A stretch of DNA of 64,000 nt from JAENVT01 sp963805445 (lineage in GTDB: Bacteria > Actinomycetota > Acidimicrobiia > Acidimicrobiales > Ilumatobacteraceae). How positions within the stretch are numbered: position 1 is the first letter of the stretch; the number at the start of each line of letters is the position of its first letter. Both the position numbers and the translations under genes were made by a program. The stretch lies in the NCBI GenBank assembly GCA_963805445.1, contig CAWDUI010000016.1, forward strand, positions 14,129 through 78,128, in the 5' to 3' direction. Below, piece after piece: positions 58,522 to 64,000 of this stretch. Under the pieces are notes generated by a model. It saw only the letters and a list, made by a program, of their open reading frames with translations. It was not told the origin of the DNA and searched no databases.

Positions 58522-60494
58522 ATGATCCCAGGTCCGGTCATCGGAATGCGCTACATCCGCGACGACGAGATCACGCGCCAGATGATCAGGCCGGGCATAT
58601 TCCGGCGGATCCTCCCGTACGCCAGGCGCTACCGCGGGGCGCTGGCGGTGCTGCTGCTGATCGCCGCGGTGGATTCGGCCATTTTGGCGATCACCCCGCT
58701 GCTGCTGCGGGCCATCATCGACGACGGCATCATCCGGCGCCGGGAGGGCCTGGTTGTGGCGCTGTCGCTGACCGTCGCCGGGCTCGCGCTGGCTGACACG
58801 GCGGTGACGTACACCAAGGCCTGGTATTCGATCTGGATCGGGCAGAGCCTGGTGCTCGAACTGCGCACCAGCGTGTTCCGGCACTTGCAGCGGCAGCCGC
58901 TGGCGTTCTTCACCCGGACCCAGACAGGATCGCTGGTCAGCAGGCTCAACAATGACATCAACGGGACGCAGCAGGCGGTCGGCCTGCTGCTGCACCGCTC
59001 GGTGTCGGTCCTGCTCAGCCTCGTGATGGTGCTGACCGTGATGTTCTACTTGTCCTGGCAGCTCAGCCTCGTGGCCCTGGCCGTGATCCCGCTGTTCGTG
59101 CTGCCCGGCAAGCTGATCGGCAGGCGGTCACAACGGCTGACCAGGGAGGGGATGCAACTCCAGGCCGAGCTTGCCACGATGACGACCGAGCGGGCCGGCG
59201 TCGCAGGCGCGATGCTCGCCAGGCTTTACGGGCGCCCGGAGGAGGAAGCGGACCTGTTCACGCGTAAGGCCACCAGAATCCGCGACATCACGGTCGCGGA
59301 CGCGACCGTCATGCAGTTGCTCGTCGTGCTCATCGCGCTGCTCGCCGCGCTGGCCACCGCTGTCATCTACGGCCTCGGCGGCACGCTGGTCATCCACGGC
59401 GTCTTCCAGGTAGGCACGCTGGTCGCGCTCATCGCCCTGGTAGGCGAGCTGTACGGGCCGATCAGCACGATGTCCAGTCTGCCGGTGAACGTGCTCACCG
59501 CGCTCGTCAGCTTCGACCGCATCTTCGAGCTGCTAGACCTTAAACCCTTGATAGCAGAACGACCCGCAGCCTGCCCGCTGCCGTCCGCCGCCAGCGCGCC
59601 CGTGGTGGAGTTCGAGCACGTGTCGTTCAGGTACCCGGCGGCCAGCGAGGTGTCGCTGCCGTCCCTGGAGTCCATCGCGCTGCCGGGGCCGGAACACGAT
59701 GCTGGCGCCTGGGTGCTGCGCGACGTGAGCTTCCGGGTCCCTGCGGGCAAACTGACCGCGCTGGTGGGGCCTTCGGGCGCGGGAAGACGACGATCACCCA
59801 TCTGGTGCCGCGGCTATACGACCCGGCATCAGGGACAGTGCGGATCGGCGGGCACGACTCCGCGACCTGACGCTGCGGTCGCTGCACGACGCGGTTGGGG
59901 TCGTGCCGCAGGACGCGCACCTGTTCCATGACACGATCCGGGCCAACCTGCTGTATGCCCGGCCGGGCGCGACCCAGCGGGAGCTGATCGAGGCATGTGC
60001 GGCGGCCCGGATCTGGGACCTGATCTCGTCGCTGCCGGACGGTCTGGACACCGTGGCGGGCGACCGGGACTACCGGTTCTCCGGCGGGAGAAGCAGTGCG
60101 TTGCCCTGGCCAGGCTTCTGCTCAAGGCCCCGTCTGTGGTCGTGCTCGACGAAGCGACTGCGCACCTGGACTCCGAGTCTGAGGCGGTGATCCAGCAGGC
60201 GCTCAAGACGGCGCTGGCCGGCAGGACCTCGCTGGTCATAGCGCATCGCCTGTCCACGGTGCGGGAGGCGTACCAGATCCTGGTCATCGACGAGGGGCGG
60301 GTGGTGGAGCGAGGCAACCACCAGCGGCTGATCGACGCGGGCGGCCTGTATGTGTGTACCGGACTCAGTTCGCTACGACCGCAGGGTCTGGTTACCCTTT
60401 ATGCAGGGTGTTCACTTTTCGTAACGGGCGATCTGGCCAGGATGATCTGCGCCGGAAAATGCCAGGCGTGCCTGCCGGCGGCGGCCAGATGTGA
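58522..60494 (+). CDS. ABC exporter (fused membrane and ATPase domains), frameshifted at Walker A and signature
   Basis: Six membrane helices: ALAVLLLIAAVDSAILAITPL, GLVVALSLTVAGLALADTAV, VSVLLSLVMVLTVMFYLSW, LSLVALAVIPLFVLPGKLIG, VMQLLVVLIALLAALATAVI, GTLVALIALVGELYGPI. ATPase: VEFEHVSFRYPAAS, Walker A GPSGAGKTTITHL (after a slip at 59,780), Q-loop VGVVPQDAHLFHDTI, signature restored by a second slip (FSGGEKQ...ALARLLLKAP at 60,090), Walker B VVVLDEATAHLDSESE, H-loop VIAHRLSTV. A third slip near 60,352 gives a natural end at TGA 60492-60494. MsbA/lipid-A-like or peptide exporter class; substrate unknown. Confidence 0.83.
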
Positions 60495-60556
60495 CAGCGG
60501 TCAGCGTGGGCGAAGGCGGGCATGACGCCGGGCACCCCTGAGGTTAGGCTGAGCGG

Positions 60557-60830
60557 GTGAGCAACCTGGACCGGTCTCCGGCCGAGTTCATATGCGAACG
60601 GCATGAGGATGCTTCAGCCGGGCGTGTCGTGCTGTCCTGCCGGAGCGTGCCGCTCGGCGGTCCGCGGGCGATGACGGTACGGCGCAGCCTGCCGCAAAGG
60701 GCGCGGTCGCTTATCGGGGCGTGGTGCTTGGTGGACGACATGGGCCCGACGACGTGTCCCTGACCGGCGGGATGGAGGTGCCCGGCCACCCGCACACCGG
60801 GCTGCAGCACGCTCACCGGCGAGAGCTCGC
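60557..60830 (+). CDS. Pirin family protein, 3'-truncated
   Basis: MSNLDRSPAEFICERHEDAS then SCRSVPLGGPRAMTVRRSLP, RARSLIGAWCLVDD and, after a slip near 60,744, GGMEVPGHPHTGLQ. The V-P-L-G-G-x-R-A-M and HPHTGLQ stretches define pirin (the first His of the HxHxHE metal site is in PHTGLQ). Sequence departs from pirin at about 60,808-60,830 where VSWLFEGE should follow, so about two thirds is missing. Another contig join is likely here. Confidence 0.75.
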
Positions 60831-61215
60831 TCCTGCCCGCGGTCGCACAGCGCATCAGTCTCGAGACCGGAACGCCGGCGCACGTAGCTGACTGCGCAAG
60901 CACATGCACCGCGACCGGCGCAGCCAAATCACTCGAGGAGCACCACGCCCGCGCTCAACCCGTCGCGCGAACCGCCATTCTGGTCACCGCCGCGACCGCA
61001 CACTGACACCCTGAGCACCAACACGCAGCGATGAGCCGCAGCACAGACGCGCCAGAACCACCACCGCCAGCAAGCGAACCGCGCGACACGTTCGACTTCC
61101 AGCGCGCAACACCCAACCAACTCCGATCCGGCCGCTGATGAGCGACCGCATCGTCGCGACGAAGGAGTTGTGCGGGGCCTTGTCCGCCGCCTGAGTCTGA
61201 CCGATTGCGCTGGGT
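60831..61215. other. Region without a supported gene, start of segment E
   Basis: About 385 GC-rich bases between the broken pirin and the LigD-type gene. Frames here show no motifs. The join between segments D and E is at or just before the left edge. Nothing further seen. Confidence 0.4.
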
Positions 61216-61881
61216 TCAGTCGCGTTGTGTGAATGATCGCTGGCGGTCACCGATGGAAGCAGCGCGGGTTCGTGCGATCGTGGTCCAGAAGGCGCGCGTC
61301 CGGGACTCCGAGCGTGTTCGTCGCGGCGCTTGATCAGCAGCCACTGCGGCTTCTTGCCGCGCCGCGTCCGCTGCAGCGCGAACCCGCCGCGGAGCTTGGC
61401 GCCCGTGCAGCACGAACACCGCATGCCCGCGCTCAAGCGCGTCCGGCCACGGCACCCGACCGCCCTGATCGTAGGCCTCGCTATCCCAGACAATCACCCC
61501 GCCGCGATCGGCGCCACCCTCGAACGCATCCTGCCCGAGGCCGTGGTCCTCGATCTGGAACAGCGAACCGCTTGACCGCGGGATCGAGCGACGGGCCCTT
61601 GGGCAGCGCCCACCTGCGCATCACCGCGCAGACCTCGAGCCGCAGCTCGAAACGATGCGCGCTGCCAGCCCGATGTTCCTGGACCACGAAGAGGCCGGCC
61701 GGCACGCCGCGCACCGCAAACTGCTCATGCCCCTCGACATCCGCCGGGAGTGCATCAACCGAGAAGACCGCCTTCTGAGCCGCGATGCCATCCGAGCAGC
61801 CCTTCGAGCCGCCCACACCGGACCCTCCGCATGCACCAGCAGCGTCCCGTCCTCGTGTTGAGCGCCGCTGATTTTGGTCAT
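61216..61881 (-). CDS. LigD-type 3'-phosphoesterase domain protein, frameshifted
   Basis: In shifted frames the reverse strand gives GLFVVQEHRAGSAHRFELRLEV, RRWALPKGPSLDPAVKRFAV, VIVWDSEAYDQGGRVPW, ERGHAVFVLHGAKLRGGFALQ and WLLIKRRDEHAR. These are the conserved blocks of the LigD phosphoesterase (PE) domain: the V-Q-x-H and W-A-x-P-K-G-P-S motifs and LRGGFAL end. No ligase or polymerase domain is seen within the window, so it looks stand-alone (as in some actinobacteria and archaea). It trims 3' ends in NHEJ. Ends and start uncertain. Confidence 0.7.
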
Positions 61882-61974
61882 GGTGGTGCCGTGGCGTGGT
61901 CATGGAGGGGTGGGGTACGAAAGAAGAAGTAACTCGGGAGGGTGCGCTGGGCGGACGGCTGAAGGCTTGCAACG

Positions 61975-62005
61975 GGGGGGGGGCGGGGGTCGGGGGGCGT
62001 GGGGG
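61975..62005 (+). repeat. G-quadruplex-like run
   Basis: G9-C-G5-TC-G6-CGT-G5 at 61975-62005: four G tracts separated by 1-3 bases, a canonical intramolecular quadruplex pattern. It lies in the non-coding stretch between the LigD-type gene and the DUF3987-like gene. The length of G9 in particular is an error-prone stretch in long reads. Confidence 0.7.
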
Positions 62006-62148
62006 TGTGCGTCGCGCGTTTGTGACCGCTTCGCTTCCGCTGCGATCGCTCGCCACGGAGTGGTCGGGGTGCGCGGGGCGTGTTGGTGGCGCGAGCGGCC
62101 GGTCGGGCGAGCGATGCGACCCACTCGCGCGTTAGCGGGCTGTCGGGG

Positions 62149-63417
62149 CTATGCCCGGACGGTCCAGAGTTGTGCTGGCCGGCCGCCGGTCGGGATCTGC
62201 GTGCTGGTGACGCGGCCGGCGGCGTGGAGGGCGTCGAGGGCGTGATCGATCTGGCGGGCGGGCTGATTGTGATGGAGGGTCTGGCTGATCTGGCTGCGGG
62301 TCAGCCCTCGGGATGTGGTGCAGGCGGCGTGGATCTGTTCGGCGAGCGGGTCGCCGGTCGCGCCGGTCAGCGCCCACGCGGCGGAGCGGGCGGCGTAGTC
62401 CTGCAGCGCGAGCGCGGCGGTGAGGTGCGCGGCGCCGCTGGGATTGGCCGTCGGTGAGGGCGTAGATGAGCGCGAGACGGATGACGTGCGCCTCAGCGCG
62501 GGCGGTGATCTGCGCGACGATCCCGTCGGACGGCTGGGCGGCGAGCTGGCGGTAGGCGTGATGCCACAGCTCACGCGCGTCCGGGTCAAGACGGACCTGC
62601 CCGGTCCTGCGTGCCTGTTGCAGGGCGGTTGCGAGCATCCGGTCAGGCCGGTGGCGGCGAGCGGGTCGGGATCGCCGCCCTCGGGCAGCAGCCGTTGCCG
62701 GCGGCACGCGATCAGCAACACGCGGTTGATGTAGCCGTTGGCGAGCTCGAGGCTGGTGGTGTGGCGGCGCAGCTCGTGCTGGGTAATGTGCCCGATGATC
62801 GAGATGTGCGCGGTGCTGGCGCGCGCCGGCGCGGTGCGGGTCAGGATCGCCAGTGGCCGGCCATCCCAACCAGAGCGCAGCGTCGGTGACAGCGTCGAGA
62901 TCTCCCGGCTTGACGCGCGCAACACGGAAGCGAACTGAGGCTCGATCACCAACAGCCGCTGATCGCTGATGCCAGCGTCTTGGGCGGTGGGGTCACGGAC
63001 TGAAGCGGATCACCCCCTCGCCGCTGGAGAGGCCGGTCAGGACGCGTGGCTCCAATGACGGATCTGCGGTGAGGATCAGCCGGCGGACGTGATCCCAGGA
63101 CGAACCCTTGCGGCCGCGAGCTGAGTCACCGACCAGGCACATGTACTCGTTGCCGTGATGCCGAGTCGCCTCGACGGTGAACCACGCGCCGCGGCCGACC
63201 GCGGCACCGAAGTGACCAGCAGTTGGGTGAGGATCGCGACCGGATCGGCCTCTGTGTTTGGCGCGATCCGGTTGACGATCTCGCCGAGCAGCTCGTGATA
63301 GACCGCCCGGTCTGGCGGCGCCGGCCACCCCGCCGGTGCCGGCAGCAGCCCGGCGTCGGCGGGCTGGCCATCATCAGGCGTCGGCGGGACGAGCAGTGAC
63401 AGCACACGCTCGGTCAT
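62149..63417 (-). CDS. DUF3987-like P-loop protein, frameshifted
   Basis: Order along the protein: ERVLSLLVPPTPDDGQPADAG, AVYHELLGEIVNRIAPNTEAD, VAILTQLLVTS, GAWFTVEATRHHGNEYMCLVGD then ARGRKGSSWDHVRRLI (Walker A-like GDSARGRKGS), LLVIEPQFASVLRASSREIST, SPTLRSGWDGRPLAILTRTA, AHISIIGHITQHELRRHTTSL, NGYINRVLLIACRRQRLLPEG, ending GRPAQLWTVRA-stop at 62149. Slips near 62,960, 63,100 and 63,200. DUF3987 proteins resemble primase-helicase/transposition ATPases. ATG 63417 overlaps the ATPase stop by four bases. Confidence 0.72.
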
Positions 63418-64000
63418 TCGCCGAGCTCTCCGTGACCGCCGCGCGGCGGCGGACTCGTCCACGATCGTCTTCTTCTACGAACATGGCGATCAACGCGGCG
63501 ACAGCGAGGTTGTTGATCAACCGTGGCAGGCCACGGGAGGTGTCGTGGATCAACGCGACCGCGTCGTCGGAGAACAGGGTGTCGGAGCGGCCCGCGAGCG
63601 CGAGATGGTGCTGCACATAGCTCGTCGTCTCCGCTTCGGGTGAGACCGCCGATCGTGTAGCGGACCGCGATCCGTTGATCCAGCGCGGTGAACGTCCCGT
63701 TGCGCAGCTTGCGGCGCAACATCGGCTGACCGAGCAGCAGCAGGCAAAACGGGGCGGTCTGGTCCATCCCCATGTTCGACAGGCAGCGGATCCCCTCCAG
63801 TGACTCGGCGTCGAGCAAATGCGCTTCGTCGATGATCACCACGACATGCTTGCCGCGCTCCGCCGATTCGGCCGCGAGCAGTTCCTGGGCTTGGGGATCA
63901 GCGCCGGGTGATGAAACCGCGGGGTGCCGCCGAGGGTGGTGATGATCAACCCGTAGATCCCGCGTAACCCGACCCCGGGCGTCCCGAGGTAGAGGACCGT
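63414..64000 (-). CDS. ExeA/TniB-like AAA ATPase, 5' end outside window
   Basis: VVIIDEAHLLDAESLEGIRCL is a Walker B-sensor stretch; PFCLLLLGQPMLRRKLRNGTF, ALDQRIAVRYTIGGLT and SGDDAVALIHDTSRGLPRLI-like pieces (after a slip near 63,640) follow. The motif GLPRLINNLAVAALIAMF and LGQP-type sensor belong to ExeA/TniB ATPases that load transposases (Tn7/Tn5053-like). Walker A lies to the right of the window. Coupled by ATGA to the DUF3987-like gene. Confidence 0.75.
   Translation of the reverse strand, partial: GPLPRDARGRVTRDLRVDHHHPRRHPAVSSPGADPQAQELLAAESAERGKHVVVIIDEAHLLDAESLEGIRCLSNMGMDQTAPFCLLLLGQPMLRRKLRNGTFTALDQRIAVRYTIGGLTRSGDDELCAAPSRARGPLRHPVLRRRGRVDPRHLPWPATVDQQPRCRRVDRHVRRRRRSWTSPPPRGGHGELGE

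Noticed and set aside
60929..61120. Small Trp/Cys-rich reverse frame
   Set aside because: Low-complexity composition and no context support.
1..64000. CRISPR array
   Set aside because: No regularly spaced direct repeats of 24-40 bp were seen; the only tandem repeat is the PAKKA-coding region, which is protein-coding.

Overview
The window is a mosaic of unrelated genomic pieces rather than one chromosome. Two joins are strongly supported by truncated genes together with a change of lineage (about 25.2 kb and 46.4 kb). Two more are likely, at about 54.46 kb (broken integrase) and 60.81-60.84 kb (truncated pirin gene). The most economical reading is a chimeric metagenomic contig built from error-prone long reads. 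Gene context should not be trusted across these points. || Segment A (1 to about 25,200) is very GC-rich and looks like an Ilumatobacter-type acidimicrobial actinobacterium, inferred from gene content: FbiD/CofC for coenzyme F420, TIGR03084/TIGR03085 proteins, HU plus a PAKKA-type basic protein, paired transglutaminases. Almost every gene here, including housekeeping ones (gpsA, rnhB, metB, cbs), is split by single-base indels, so I treat these genes as intact genes with sequence errors, not pseudogenes. A dense forward run gpsA - unknown - selD - rnhB - FAD amine oxidase - EamA transporter is followed by a reverse cbs-metB pair (transsulfuration), an oxidoreductase, a TauD-type dioxygenase, an ABC-F ATPase, a NERD protein and two overlapping transglutaminase-like proteins. 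|| Segment B (about 25,200-46,405) has moderate GC, clean reading frames and strong Shine-Dalgarno sites, and looks like a sulfate-reducer-type Desulfobacterota genome (inferred). It carries a truncated polyol-type ABC binding protein, a cupin-MFS pair divergent from an RraA-like gene plus a complete TctCBA tripartite carboxylate transporter and an AbrB-type membrane protein, then MaoC, an Old Yellow Enzyme, an ADP-ribosylglycohydrolase, lolC/E-lolD, lysS, HAD, DUF1003, PPK2, and a convergent acvB/mprF pair that would hydrolyse and make lysyl-phosphatidylglycerol. || Segment C (about 46,410-54,455) is actinobacterial. Its core is a three-gene reverse operon: an S8 serine peptidase without signal peptide, a giant DUF6603-like beta-rich protein of about 1,140 residues, and a third conserved protein cut by the join. 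This is the best candidate here for an undescribed system. It is followed by a 295-bp inverted-repeat element, a tRNA-Phe 3' half that looks like an attachment site, and a truncated integrase. || Segment D (about 54,460-60,830) is actinobacterial: an HNH endonuclease with an N-terminal putative reader domain, a mini GntR regulator divergent from a 63-residue protein, a HEPN protein and an HTH-MNT nucleotidyltransferase arranged tail to tail with abutting stop codons, an ABC exporter and a truncated pirin. Segment E (about 60,830-64,000) holds a LigD 3'-phosphoesterase-domain protein, a G-quadruplex-like run, a DUF3987-like protein and an ExeA/TniB-like ATPase, probably from a transposition-type module. 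No rRNA, complete tRNA or CRISPR array was found.
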